Below are positions 7,770 to 16,402 of a DNA stretch of 64,000 nucleotides, in pieces. Origin of the DNA: an uncultured Coriobacteriaceae bacterium (lineage in GTDB: Bacteria; Actinomycetota; Coriobacteriia; Coriobacteriales; Atopobiaceae); NCBI GenBank assembly GCA_902791035.1, contig CADAUA010000015.1, forward strand, positions 1-64,000, written 5' to 3'. A program made the translations under genes and the position numbers. The first letter of the stretch is position 1; every line of letters begins with the position of its first letter. The notes beneath the pieces were generated by a model. That model saw nothing but the letters and a program-made list of their open reading frames with translations, searched no databases and was not told the DNA's origin.

Positions 7770-8744
7770 CTAGTCCCGCACTTCCTGCCCGTACAACCTA
7801 AGCGCCGCGTCCATGGCGTGTGACACCATCTCCTCCACGGCCTCGCGCGTGTAGAAGGCCATGTGCTGCGTGAGCACCGTGTTCGGGAATTGTCGCAGAT
7901 AGGCCATGTCGCGGTTGGCAATGATGTCGTTCACGTGCGACTCGTGGTAGATCTCGCTCTCGCCGGCAAAGACGTCCATGGCTAGGGCGCCTATCTTGCC
8001 GCTCTCGATGCCGTCGATGAGGGTGTCCACATCCATGAGGCTCGCGCGGGCGGTGTTCACCAGCACCACGCCGTCGCGCATCTTGGCCATGCTTGCGTGG
8101 CAGACCATGTGGTAGGTCTCCTCGGTGGCCGGCAGGTGGAAGGTGATCACGTCCGACTGGGAGAGGAGGTCGTCCAGCTCCACGTACGTGCCCAGACCCT
8201 CCATAGCGGGGTTGCGCCTCGTGTCGTAAGCCAGCACGCGGCTGCCAAAGCCCGCAAGGCGGCGTGCCACCGCGCACCCGATGGCGCCTGTGCCCATGAT
8301 GCCCACCGTGAGCGAGGCGAGCGTGCGCCCCTGCAGACCACCGAGGGAGAAGTCGTTCACGTTCTGGCGATAGACGGCCGGCTTGTACTTGCGCAGGGCC
8401 ACGAGTGTGAGCATGAGGGTGAAGTCCGCCACGCTGTCTGGCGCGTACCAGGTGTTTGCGACTGCCACGCCAGCATCGAGCGCCGCCTGCTGGTCGATGT
8501 GGTCCATGCCGCGCGTGCGCGTGACCAGCACGCGGCAGCCGCGGGTGGCCAGTGCCTCGAGAAGCTCGCGATCGTAGCGCACCATGCCCAGCACGAGCGC
8601 GGCGTCATAGCCTCGCACGAGGTCCAGGTGCTCCACGTCGAGCTTCTCGGTGTGGAGCGTCAGCTCGTCCACGCCGGCGCGTGCTGCCTGCCGTGCGAAC
8701 TCGTCGCGCTCGTCCGACCGTACCTCGAATGCTGCGATGCGCAT
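7770..8744 (-). CDS. D-2-hydroxyacid dehydrogenase (D-lactate / D-2-hydroxyisocaproate type)
   Basis: A 324-residue NAD-dependent dehydrogenase. The Rossmann motif GTGAIG is at about residues 151-156, TRTRGMDHID near 75-85, and the catalytic triad is visible as Arg233 (NTARA), Glu262 and His294 (TQHMAFYT). VanH and ldhA products are close relatives; these reduce pyruvate or branched 2-oxoacids to D-hydroxyacids, regenerating NAD+ in fermentation. RBS AAGAGGAGAGG precedes the ATG. A candidate promoter and a possible 58-codon ORF lie upstream, so it may be the second gene of a short operon. Exact 2-oxoacid preference is not decidable from sequence. Confidence 0.9.
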   Translation of the reverse strand: MRIAAFEVRSDERDEFARQAARAGVDELTLHTEKLDVEHLDLVRGYDAALVLGMVRYDRELLEALATRGCRVLVTRTRGMDHIDQQAALDAGVAVANTWYAPDSVADFTLMLTLVALRKYKPAVYRQNVNDFSLGGLQGRTLASLTVGIMGTGAIGCAVARRLAGFGSRVLAYDTRRNPAMEGLGTYVELDDLLSQSDVITFHLPATEETYHMVCHASMAKMRDGVVLVNTARASLMDVDTLIDGIESGKIGALAMDVFAGESEIYHESHVNDIIANRDMAYLRQFPNTVLTQHMAFYTREAVEEMVSHAMDAALRLYGQEVRD

Positions 8745-8765
8745 GTGCCTCTCCTCTTCGCGATA

Positions 8766-8822
8766 ACGTGACAGCGGGGACAGACCTCGTCCCGGGCGTG
8801 ACGGCGGGGACAGGCCCCGCTA
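8766..8822. repeat. GTGACA repeat, GCGGGGACA variant, two copies
   Basis: Two units with GTGACA(or GTGACG)-GCGGGGACAG, one base longer than the usual N8 spacing, lie between the dehydrogenase start and the candidate small ORF. Confidence 0.6.
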
Positions 8823-8828
8823 CTTACC

Positions 8829-9005
8829 CTAGCTCTCCGCGCTTGACAGCGCCACATCCAAGACATACATGTCTGCCGCGCCGCACCCGAACGCGTCGAG
8901 GCCCTCCAGGTCCCACCAAGAGAGCTCGGGCCCTTGCCTCATGAGTCCGTTTCCAGAAGCCTTGATGCAGACAAGGTCTCCTCCTTTCCGAGGGCGCAAT
9001 GCCAT
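8829..9005 (-). CDS. possible small ORF, 58 residues, unknown
   Basis: An open frame from ATG 9005 to TAG 8829 encodes MALRPRKGGDLVCIKASGNG and continues with a WWDLEGLDAFGCGAADMYVL segment. It is too short for most gene finders. In favour: it starts about 20 bases downstream of the predicted start point of a plausible promoter (9033-9061) and reads towards the dehydrogenase 84 bases further on. Against: no strong Shine-Dalgarno sequence, and GC at third positions (roughly 70 percent) is below that of neighbouring genes. No family is recognised. It could be a leader peptide or untranslated. Confidence 0.3.
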   Translation of the reverse strand: MALRPRKGGDLVCIKASGNGLMRQGPELSWWDLEGLDAFGCGAADMYVLDVALSSAES

Positions 9006-9032
9006 AGGCTCTTGCGGTCCGTGTGGTGCTGG

Positions 9033-9085
9033 CTATTAGACTAATCGTGCAGTACTTGCAAGATGTTTCCAGAAATGGAACTCTG
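9033..9085 (-). promoter_or_regulatory. element A: promoter-like site shared with the opp operon
   Basis: On the minus strand TTGCAA (9056-9061), a 17-bp spacer and TAATAG (9033-9038) resemble a sigma-70 promoter aimed at the small ORF and dehydrogenase. The sequence TAGACTAATCGT...TGTTTCCA here (9037-9071) recurs with identical internal spacing at 20551-20585 upstream of oppB. A dyad TGCA-N5-TGCA sits at the -35 region. It could also act on the peptidase gene at 9232. Confidence 0.5.
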
Positions 9086-9231
9086 GATTGCTATGCGCGC
9101 ATGGTTGCCCCATGACAAGGACTACGGGCGCAAACCCGTGGCATCATCGGGATGGAGGGCTGGCCTGGCGCTTGGCGGGGGTCCGCGCGTCCGCTCGCTG
9201 CGGTTGGCGTGTACAAATTGGGGGTACGAGC

Positions 9232-10515
9232 ATGGAGGAGCCGGGAATTGCGGCTGAGGAGTTCGCGGCAAGGCGAGAGGCGCTGGCGGAGGAGCTGCCG
9301 GAGGGCAGCCTGGCGTTGGCGTTCTCTGGCCAGACGGTTCCCATGTGGGACGAGGTGGACTATCCCTTTGAGGTGGACCGCAACTTCTACTACCTCACGG
9401 GCGTGGATGCGCCCAACTGCGTGCTGGCGCTGCTCAAGCTGGGTGGCGTCGCGCACGCCACGCTCTTCGTGCCGCGCTCCAGCCAGTATGAGCTCACCTA
9501 CTTTGGCAAGCCGCCCGCCATTGGTGACTACCAGGCGCTGACGGGCATCCAGAACGTCATGTACCAGGAGAACTTCAGGACGGCAATAGAGCTGCCCTGC
9601 TTCACGGTGCTTGGGGTGAGAAAGGTCCTCTCGCTGGACGCGAGCCAGGTGCCCAGGCCGCGCTCTGCATCCAACCAGTACCTGCGCTACCTGCGCGACT
9701 CCTTCCCCGGCATGGAGCTGGGTTCCGCTGCGGACAAGGTCTTCAAGCTGCGGGAGGTCAAGAGCCCGGCGGAGCAGGCCCTTCTGCGCAAGGCCGTTGG
9801 CATCACGGGCGAGGGGCTGCGAGAGCTCATGCACACGGTGCGACCTGGCATGTGCGAGTACGAGGTGCACGCCATCTTTGACTACGTAGCCATGCGGCGC
9901 GGATGTCGGCGCAACGGCATCGTGCTGGACATCTCGAGTGGCCCCAACAACAACGTGCTGCACTACGACGGCCGCGGGAGGCAGATGGGGGAGGGCGACC
10001 TGCTGCTGGCCGACGTGGCCTGCACCTGCGGGCACTACAGCTCGGACGTGACGCGCACCATGCCCGTGAGCGGCCGCTTCACGAGCGAGCAGCGCCACTG
10101 GTACGAGGTTGTGCTGCGCGTGCAGGAGTCCATCCTCTCGCACCTGGGGCCGGGCATGCCGGTGGCGGGCGCCAACGCCGAGGCGCGCAAGATCCTGGCG
10201 AGCGAGCTGCGAGGCGCCGGGCTCATAGGTCCTGACCAGCCCATCAACGTGACGTCGGCTCGCAACTGGGCGGGCGCAAACCCGGGTGACCACCACATTG
10301 GGCTTCTGGTGCACGACGTGGGCATGATCGGCGGGGTGCTGGAGCCGGGCATGGTCTTTACCAGCGAGCCGGGCGTCTACCTCAAGGACCTGGGCTTTGG
10401 CATCCGGCTGGAGGACGACGTGCTGGTCACGGACGAAGGGCTGGAGCTTCTTTCTGGCGGAATCCCGCGCACGCCAGACCAGATCGAGGCCGCGATGGCA
10501 GAGGGCCGCGCGTGA
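9232..10515 (+). CDS. Xaa-Pro aminopeptidase (aminopeptidase P family, M24B)
   Basis: A 427-residue two-domain protein: creatinase-like N-terminal domain (about residues 10-165, with FEVDRNFYYLTGVDAP) and a pita-bread catalytic domain. Metal ligands are visible: the two Asp of LADVACTCGHYSSDVTRT, the His of LLVHDVGM, Glu in TSEPGVY and Glu in IRLEDDVL. It would remove N-terminal residues that precede proline. ATG 9232 follows GGGGG; an in-frame extension to 9088 lacks a binding site. The next gene, a proline racemase family enzyme, begins 79 bases downstream, and opp/tldD genes face it, indicating use of proline-rich peptides. Confidence 0.9.
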   Translation: MEEPGIAAEEFAARREALAEELPEGSLALAFSGQTVPMWDEVDYPFEVDRNFYYLTGVDAPNCVLALLKLGGVAHATLFVPRSSQYELTYFGKPPAIGDYQALTGIQNVMYQENFRTAIELPCFTVLGVRKVLSLDASQVPRPRSASNQYLRYLRDSFPGMELGSAADKVFKLREVKSPAEQALLRKAVGITGEGLRELMHTVRPGMCEYEVHAIFDYVAMRRGCRRNGIVLDISSGPNNNVLHYDGRGRQMGEGDLLLADVACTCGHYSSDVTRTMPVSGRFTSEQRHWYEVVLRVQESILSHLGPGMPVAGANAEARKILASELRGAGLIGPDQPINVTSARNWAGANPGDHHIGLLVHDVGMIGGVLEPGMVFTSEPGVYLKDLGFGIRLEDDVLVTDEGLELLSGGIPRTPDQIEAAMAEGRA

Positions 10516-10594
10516 GCGGACGCAGCGATTGCGGCTGTGCGCTGCCCCTGTGGATGCGGGGCTTGAGCCGGAGGCTGGCGGGCTGGAGGCTGGC

Positions 10595-11599
10595 GTGAGA
10601 CAAGAGCTTGGCTATCTGGACCTGCACTGCGCGGGCGAGCCCTTCCGGCTGCTGACCGAGCCCATGGACCTGCCCGGTGCCACCATGGAGGAGAGGCGGC
10701 GCTACGTGGGCAGGGAGCTGGGCGGGCTTCGCAGGCTTGCCCTGTGCGAGCCGCGTGGGCACAGCAACATGTATGGGGGAATCATGTGCCCGCCCGTGCG
10801 GCCGGCGAGCGACCTTGGGATTGTCTTTCTCACCACCGAGGGGACGAGCACCATGTGCGGCCACGGCACGCTCTGCCTGGGACGGGCGGCCGTGGAGCTG
10901 GGCCTGAGGGAGTTTTGCGAGGGGTGGAACACACTGCGAGTGGATGCGCCTTCGGCCACGGTGGACGTTGGCGTGGAGGTTGCCGGCGGAGAAGTGCGAC
11001 AGGTGGCCTTCGTCAACGACCGCTCGTTCGCGTGCGAGGGGGACTTCTGGCTTGACGGCGGACTGCGCGGTCGTGTGGGGGTGCAGGTGGCCTATGGCGG
11101 TGCCTTCATGGTCTTTGTGAGGGCGTCCGAGCTGGGCGTGGACTTGGAGAGCGCGCGGGTGGGCGAGCTGCTGGAGCTTGCGGGGCCGCTCTATGAGGCG
11201 GCGAGCCGGCTGGACGTGGCGCATCCCGAGGACGGGGACAAGAGCATCCGGCGCAACGGCTGCTGCCTGATTCTGGCAAGCGAGCCCGTGGTGTGCGGCA
11301 GGCGGGTGCGCACGCGGACCTTCACGATGTTTGGGCGGGGGTTGTACGACCGGTCGCCCACGGGGACGGGGTCGTCAGCTCTGGCGGCATTGCTTGTGCG
11401 TGACGGCGTACTGGGGCTGGGCGGAGTGCTGGAGAACCGCGGGCCAAGCGGGATTCCGTTTGAGGTGCAGGTGGGGCCTGCGGCCGACGGGCGCGGGGGA
11501 ATAGTGCCTACGGTGTGCGGGCAGGCCTTTGTGACCGGGCGCGGCACGCTGGTGCTCGAGGGCGCAGATCCCCTCCAAGAAGGTCTGTCCCTGCTCTAG
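10595..11599 (+). CDS. proline racemase family, probable trans-3-hydroxy-L-proline dehydratase
   Basis: A 334-residue protein with the proline racemase fold: LHCAGEPFRLL at the N-terminus, the first catalytic Cys in TMCGHGT (Cys88), and the C-terminal loop DRSPTGTGSSA. In racemases and epimerases the latter reads SPCGTG with a second catalytic Cys; here it is Thr256. Cys plus Thr is the published hallmark of trans-3-hydroxy-L-proline dehydratases (human L3HYPDH type), which yield pyrroline-2-carboxylate. GTG start chosen because GGAGG lies five bases upstream and the protein start aligns with family length. Clustered with aminopeptidase P. The reductase needed to convert the product to proline is not in this window. 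Confidence 0.8.
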   Translation: MRQELGYLDLHCAGEPFRLLTEPMDLPGATMEERRRYVGRELGGLRRLALCEPRGHSNMYGGIMCPPVRPASDLGIVFLTTEGTSTMCGHGTLCLGRAAVELGLREFCEGWNTLRVDAPSATVDVGVEVAGGEVRQVAFVNDRSFACEGDFWLDGGLRGRVGVQVAYGGAFMVFVRASELGVDLESARVGELLELAGPLYEAASRLDVAHPEDGDKSIRRNGCCLILASEPVVCGRRVRTRTFTMFGRGLYDRSPTGTGSSALAALLVRDGVLGLGGVLENRGPSGIPFEVQVGPAADGRGGIVPTVCGQAFVTGRGTLVLEGADPLQEGLSLL

Positions 11600-11629
11600 C
11601 GCCCCAGGAAACCTATCAACTCCGCAACG

Positions 11630-11730
11630 TGACAGGGGGTCAGACCCCACTTTGCGCGTCGGATTCGCCATAAGCCTTCCAACGTGACAGGGGGTCAGAC
11701 CCTAGCGACAGGTCTGACCCCCGCTGTTGC
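11630..11730. repeat. GTGACA repeats, core GGGGGTCA
   Basis: Two direct copies of AACGTGACAGGGGGTCAGACCC about 52 bp apart, and a third degenerate copy with GGTCTGACCCCC in the other orientation, fill the gap between convergent genes. Confidence 0.85.
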
Positions 11731-11761
11731 GAGGCGCGCGAGGCGCCGGCTGGCCCAGGGC

Positions 11762-13135
11762 CTAGAGCTCGGCGGCGGCCAGGTGCATGCTGCTCACCAG
11801 CACGTCCGGGGACCCGCACCACAGTGCGCCCAGGTCCTCCATGTCAAACCAGGCGACCGCGTTGCCGCAGGCCACCACGTTGGCGAACAGGCTCTGCAGG
11901 CTGTCCGACCAGGCCACCGCGCTTATGGGCTCTGCAAGCTTGCCATTGCGGATTCGCACCCCGCGGCAGGGCGTGCTCACCCCTCCAGACGCGAAGCTGA
12001 AGGAGTGGTAGATGTCGCTGATGTCGGTGAGGTACACTCCGTCCCCCGCCTTGGCTACAAGCCCGTCCAGGTCCTCCGTCCCAGGAACGACATACAGGTT
12101 GCCCGGCGCCGTGAAGACGTCGTTGGGCACGATGCGGCCAAGGCTGTCGCGGCGGTTGGCGTTGGCAGTGGAGGAGGGCAGCCCCATCTTGACGGCCCAC
12201 TCCAGGTTGCTCACCGGTCGCACGAAGGTGCCCTTCTCCACGATGCTGCTGGCCCCGTGGACCACGCCCTCGCAGTCGATTCCCAGGCAGCCGGGGCCGC
12301 CAAAGGCGGGCTCCGCCGTCTCGGCCAGTCCAAGCGCCGGCGACGCCACGCGGCTTCCCAGCTTGCCTGCAAGGAAGCTCTGCCCGGTCGCGACCTTCTC
12401 AGCGCCAAAGACGCTCCACATGCCCACCAGCACCTGGTTCATGACGTCGCGAGAGATCACCACCGGATAGTCGCCGGTCTCTACGGTGCCGCCGTCGAGC
12501 GAGGCCTCGCCCGCAAGCTTGGTGCGCCCCACGAGCTCTGTCACGTCGACGTCGTCAAGGCTGGGTGCAAAGCTGCGGCACTGCACCCAGTGCTGCTCGC
12601 CCTTGCCGAACGCGATGTAGGTCATCCTCACCATGTAGTGCGCATGCTCCGCCAGGCGAGAAAGGCCCTCCGAGTTGCTGACCCTCCGGGCGCAGGCGTA
12701 GTGGCGCACCATGCATTCTATGGTGGAGTGCTCGCCGGCAACGTCCGTCAGCCTGCCCACGCAGCGGCGCGCCATCGCCGTCATGGCAGCCACGTCGGCT
12801 TCCTCGAGCTCGGGGTTCCTCCCCGCGCCGGCCTCGCCCACGCGAGGCCTGGCCAGCATGCCCGCGGGGTCGGACAGGTCAACCGCGCCGGCCTCTGCCA
12901 CGGCGCGCGCCGCCAGGTCCTCCAGCGGCTCGGAGGCGTCCTCGCTGCGGGCGTATCCCACGTGGTCGCCAGCCGTGCGCACATAGCGCTGGGCCAGCTC
13001 CGAGCTGGAGCAGCCCAGGCTTCCGTCCTCTGTGGCCGTGACCTCCTGGGTGCGCGACCACTCTTCCTCCAGCTCAAGACCTGGCACGCCGTGCTTGCGC
13101 GCGAGACCTGCCAGCTGCATGCAAACGTCTGTCAT
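11762..13135 (-). CDS. pmbA: TldD/PmbA family protease subunit, PmbA (TldE)-like
   Basis: A 457-residue member of the U62 family without the HExxxH metal site, as expected for the PmbA/TldE partner. The C-terminal region has SSTANANRRDSLGRIVPNDV, then GTEDLDGLVAKAGDGVYLTD and a Ser-rich SFSFASGGV segment typical of the family. TldD and TldE form a heterodimeric metalloprotease that degrades unfolded or modified peptides and matures some peptide antibiotics. Stop of tldD and start of this gene are ten bases apart, so they are co-translated. Placement after opp genes suggests a role in digesting imported peptides, which is inference. Confidence 0.85.
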   Translation of the reverse strand: MTDVCMQLAGLARKHGVPGLELEEEWSRTQEVTATEDGSLGCSSSELAQRYVRTAGDHVGYARSEDASEPLEDLAARAVAEAGAVDLSDPAGMLARPRVGEAGAGRNPELEEADVAAMTAMARRCVGRLTDVAGEHSTIECMVRHYACARRVSNSEGLSRLAEHAHYMVRMTYIAFGKGEQHWVQCRSFAPSLDDVDVTELVGRTKLAGEASLDGGTVETGDYPVVISRDVMNQVLVGMWSVFGAEKVATGQSFLAGKLGSRVASPALGLAETAEPAFGGPGCLGIDCEGVVHGASSIVEKGTFVRPVSNLEWAVKMGLPSSTANANRRDSLGRIVPNDVFTAPGNLYVVPGTEDLDGLVAKAGDGVYLTDISDIYHSFSFASGGVSTPCRGVRIRNGKLAEPISAVAWSDSLQSLFANVVACGNAVAWFDMEDLGALWCGSPDVLVSSMHLAAAEL

Positions 13136-13144
13136 CGATGCCCC

Positions 13145-14548
13145 CTAACCCACCTGCATGCCGTCGATAAGGATGCGCGGCATGAAGGCGGTCACGTAGA
13201 TAAGTCCGGAATCGGCGCCACAGAGGGCACCGGTGTCGCGGAAGTACCTGTCGCCCACGGCGGCCACGCGCTTGAGGGCATCGATGGAGCGGCCGCTCAT
13301 GTTGACGTTGCTGATGGGGTCCGTGAGCTCTCCGTGCTCGATGATGTTGCCCGAGCTGGCCAGGAAGTTGAACTTGCCCGTTACGGGGTCCACGTTGCCG
13401 CCGCCCACCTCGCGCACGTAGAGGCCGTAGTCCACGCTGGGAATGATGTCTTCCGTGGGCGTGGTTCCGCGGCGCACGTAGGTGTTTGTCATGCGGGCCA
13501 CGGGGGCAAAGCGGTAGTCCTGCCTGCGTCCGGCCGCGGTCTGCGGCATGCCAAGCTGGCGGCTGCCCAGGCGGTCGATCATGTAGTTCCTGAGCACGCC
13601 GTCCTCTATGAGCACGTTGGTGGCTGAGGGCACGCCCTCGTCGCTCATGGCGTTGGTGCCGACGTATCCCGGAATGACGCCTCCGTCGCATACCGTGACC
13701 AGCGGGGATGCCACCTGCTGGCCCACCAGCCCAGCAAACACGCCGCCCTTGAGGTGGGTGCTCTCCAGCGGGTGGCCGCAGTCTTCGTGGATGAAGGTGC
13801 CGGAGTCCACCACCACGGGCATGTAGCCGGCCTTGATGGGCTTGGCCACCAGGCCGTCCAGGGCCGTCTGCACGGTGGGTTCCACTATCTGGCGCAGGGC
13901 CTCCTCGGAGTCAAGCGCCTCGAAGCCCGCGGCAAAGGAGTAGTTGGTCCAGTTGCCGGAGGACTTGACACCGTCAGACACGGTCACGAAGAAGCGCAGG
14001 GTGGTGACGACGCGCCTCTCACGCGAGAAGGTGCCCTCGGAGTTGAGCACGGCCACGTCCTGCATGCGGTCCTGGTAGTCGGCGTGGGCGTCCACCACCT
14101 TGGGGGAGTAGGCGTGCGCGATGGCGATGGCCTGGTCCAGCATGGCCTTCTTGTCTGCCGTGGGCACCTCGTCCGGGTTGCGCAGGATGGGGTTTGCCGG
14201 CTCGTAGGTAATCTCGGTCACGGGCTGCACGGTCGAGACGGGCGCCTCCACGCGCCAAGGCACCATGGACCCAAGGCCCTCGGCCAGGCGCCGCAGCGAG
14301 GCGGCGTCCGTGCCGTTGGTGTAGCCGTAGCGGGTCTCGGTCCCGCTCATGAGGTAGAGTCCTGCGCCGTGCATGTGGGTGACGCTGGATGCGCTTATCT
14401 GCGACCCGTCGTGGCTCAGGCGGGTCTGCACGTTGTCCTCGAAGTAGAGCTCCGAGAAGTCCGCGCCGCGCCCAAGCGGCAGGCTCAGGGCCTCGAGTGC
14501 CGGGTCCACCCAGGACGTCGAGTCCATGATGCTAGAGGAGAAAGCCAT
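13145..14548 (-). CDS. tldD: TldD metalloprotease catalytic subunit
   Basis: A 467-residue protein with HEDCGH at residues 254-259, the HExxxH zinc site of TldD, followed by the HPLESTHLKGG segment and DEGVPS (the DEGT-like loop). A GG-rich VREVGGGNVDPVTGKF motif lies near residue 395. The ATG at 14548 follows GCAAGGAGGTCAG; the longer reading to 14647 runs into the intergenic hairpins. Partner pmbA is directly downstream. Together they would form the TldD-TldE protease in the cytoplasm. Confidence 0.9.
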   Translation of the reverse strand: MAFSSSIMDSTSWVDPALEALSLPLGRGADFSELYFEDNVQTRLSHDGSQISASSVTHMHGAGLYLMSGTETRYGYTNGTDAASLRRLAEGLGSMVPWRVEAPVSTVQPVTEITYEPANPILRNPDEVPTADKKAMLDQAIAIAHAYSPKVVDAHADYQDRMQDVAVLNSEGTFSRERRVVTTLRFFVTVSDGVKSSGNWTNYSFAAGFEALDSEEALRQIVEPTVQTALDGLVAKPIKAGYMPVVVDSGTFIHEDCGHPLESTHLKGGVFAGLVGQQVASPLVTVCDGGVIPGYVGTNAMSDEGVPSATNVLIEDGVLRNYMIDRLGSRQLGMPQTAAGRRQDYRFAPVARMTNTYVRRGTTPTEDIIPSVDYGLYVREVGGGNVDPVTGKFNFLASSGNIIEHGELTDPISNVNMSGRSIDALKRVAAVGDRYFRDTGALCGADSGLIYVTAFMPRILIDGMQVG

Positions 14549-14569
14549 CTGACCTCCTTGCGAGAAGGG

Positions 14570-14650
14570 CGGCCGCCCCAGACGTTTAGGGACGGCCGCC
14601 GGGCTTGCGAGTTCACGCGTGCAAGAAGGGGTAGCCCCTTCTTGCACGCG
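14570..14650. terminator. two hairpins between the binding-protein gene and tldD
   Basis: Bases 14616-14650 form a perfect 16-bp stem (left arm begins CGCGTGCAAGAAGGGG) with loop TAG. A second stem with GGCGGCCG/CGGCCGCC arms lies at about 14570-14605. Neither has a U-tract in the direction of transcription, so they look more like 3-prime stabilising or partial-termination structures downstream of the binding-protein gene than a complete terminator. Confidence 0.6.
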
Positions 14651-14670
14651 CGGCGAGCTTGCGGCCCGCC

Positions 14671-16326
14671 TTACCAGCTGGTCTTGCTCAGGTAGTTGTG
14701 CAGGGCGTTGCCGATGGGGTTGGTCGCGCGGTCCGTGGTGTCCTTGCCGTAGAGCGTCAGGTTGTAGGTGTCAAGGACGGGCCTGAAGGCGAACTGCTCC
14801 TTAATCAGAATCTCCTCCATCTGGTGCATGAGCTCGGACTGCTTCTGGGCGTCAGGCTCCGCCGTCACCTGGGCGTAGAGCTCGTCGTACTCGGGGATGG
14901 AGATCCCGTACTGGGCCGCGTCCGTGATGTAGCTGGCCAGGGTCTCAAGTGGGTTGGGCACCGTGGGGGCCACGGCAATGTAGGAGAAGGCCCAGTCGGA
15001 GCCGCTTAGCATGGAGAGGTAGGTGGGGATGTCGTAGGCACCCACCTCCACCGGGATGCCCAGCTGGTCCTTGAGCAGGGCTTGGAAGAACTCGCCACGC
15101 GCGGTGCCGCGGGTGCTGTTGCTGGTGAGGTAGACCAGCTTGGGCATGCCCTCGCCGTTGGGGTAGCCAGCGTCTGCCAGGAGCTGCTTGGCCTGCTCCA
15201 GAGCGGCGTCGCTGTAGGGCTCGATCAGGGCATTGTCCGCCGTACGGAAGGAGCCGCCCGCAGGATCGGGGTACTTCTCGCCCAGAAGTCCTGTGGACTC
15301 CACGGCGTTTCCGTCCTCCAAGATGGAATTGACGTAGCCCGCATCGATGGCCAGGAAGATGGCCTGACGCACGCGCACGTCGTCCAAGGCCTTGCAGTTC
15401 CAGTTGAAGTGAAGGCTGGCCGTGCCGATGGTCTCGCTGTTGACAAGGTCGGCCTTGTCGCCGATCTGGGCGATCAGGTCCGTGGGGGCGTACTTGTAGT
15501 AGTCGAGCTCGCCGTTGCTCATGGCCGCATTGGCAGCCGAGGCGTCGGCATAGAGGTGGTAGGTGATGGTGTCTGGCACGGCGGAAGCGTTGCCCACGTA
15601 GGCGTCGTTGCGCACGATGACGACGGACTCGTCGGGGTTGAACTCGGAGAGCTTGTAGGGGCCGTTGGAGAGGTGGTGCTCGGGGTCGGTGGACCAGCCG
15701 TCGCCGCCCTCCTCAATGGCCTTCTGGTTCTCCGGGAAGAAGGCGGACGTGGCAAAGAGGCCCTTGACCACGTTCTCGGGAAGCATCGACGCCAGGGTGA
15801 CCTCCAAGGTCTTGTCGTCCTTGGCCACTACGCCCAGGCCGTCAGCAGACCCCTCCCCGCCGTAGAACTCGGCCGCACCCTTGATGTAGCTCAGGAAGCC
15901 GTAGGCGTTCTCGGAGGCGGTGGCGGGGTCAAAGAGACGCTGGGCGGCGTAGGCAAAGTCGCCTGCCACCACGTCGGAGCCGTCGGACCACTTGGACTCG
16001 CCCAGGGTGAAGGTGTAGGTGAGGCCGTCGTCCGAGGCGGTGTAGGACTCGCAGACGCCGTTGACCAGGGAGGTGCCGTCGGAGTCGTAGCGGAAGAGGC
16101 CCTCGCCCAGCGGCAGGAAGATCTCGTCATCGTCGGAGTTCGAGTCGTTCTGGGGGTCCAGTACCGCAGGGGCGATGCTGCTGAAGACGTTGAGTTCCTT
16201 GGGCTCGCCGGAGGCAGCATCGCCGGAGCCGGAGTCGGACGAGCCGCCGCAGGCGGCCAGCGCCGCCGTCAGCGCCGCGAGCGAGCCTGCGCCAACGAAG
16301 GACCTTCTGGAGATGTTCTTGCTCAT
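14671..16326 (-). CDS. peptide ABC transporter substrate-binding lipoprotein (SBP family 5)
   Basis: A 551-residue secreted protein. The N-terminus MSKNISRRSFVGAGSLAAL has a twin-arginine motif and ends in the lipobox LAAC, so it is a lipoprotein probably exported by Tat. A Gly/Ser/Asp-rich linker leads to the family-5 domain, with AVLDPQNDSNSDDDE and the YTFTLGESKWSDG signature near residues 105-120. OppA/DppA relatives bind short peptides. It follows oppF after 76 bases containing a small hairpin, the last transporter gene before tldD and pmbA. Confidence 0.9.
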   Translation of the reverse strand: MSKNISRRSFVGAGSLAALTAALAACGGSSDSGSGDAASGEPKELNVFSSIAPAVLDPQNDSNSDDDEIFLPLGEGLFRYDSDGTSLVNGVCESYTASDDGLTYTFTLGESKWSDGSDVVAGDFAYAAQRLFDPATASENAYGFLSYIKGAAEFYGGEGSADGLGVVAKDDKTLEVTLASMLPENVVKGLFATSAFFPENQKAIEEGGDGWSTDPEHHLSNGPYKLSEFNPDESVVIVRNDAYVGNASAVPDTITYHLYADASAANAAMSNGELDYYKYAPTDLIAQIGDKADLVNSETIGTASLHFNWNCKALDDVRVRQAIFLAIDAGYVNSILEDGNAVESTGLLGEKYPDPAGGSFRTADNALIEPYSDAALEQAKQLLADAGYPNGEGMPKLVYLTSNSTRGTARGEFFQALLKDQLGIPVEVGAYDIPTYLSMLSGSDWAFSYIAVAPTVPNPLETLASYITDAAQYGISIPEYDELYAQVTAEPDAQKQSELMHQMEEILIKEQFAFRPVLDTYNLTLYGKDTTDRATNPIGNALHNYLSKTSW

Positions 16327-16365
16327 GTTCTTGTCCCTTCCCTTGAGGACGGTATTGCAACGTCA

Positions 16366-16381
16366 GCCGGGCGAGCCCGGC
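16366..16381 (-). other. small intercistronic hairpin
   Basis: GCCGGG-CGAG-CCCGGC forms a 6-bp stem with a stable tetraloop in the gap between oppF and the binding-protein gene. It could set relative transcript stability; the effect is untested. Confidence 0.4.
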
Positions 16382-16402
16382 GTGAGACCAGATGTGATGG
16401 CG

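Noticed and set aside
8880-8960. T-box riboswitch on the minus strand
   Set aside because: TGGTGGGACC resembles the T-box core, but no specifier stem or antiterminator is visible and the motif lies inside the candidate small ORF.
10595-11599. Classical proline racemase
   Set aside because: The second catalytic Cys is replaced by Thr, which fits dehydratase rather than racemase members.
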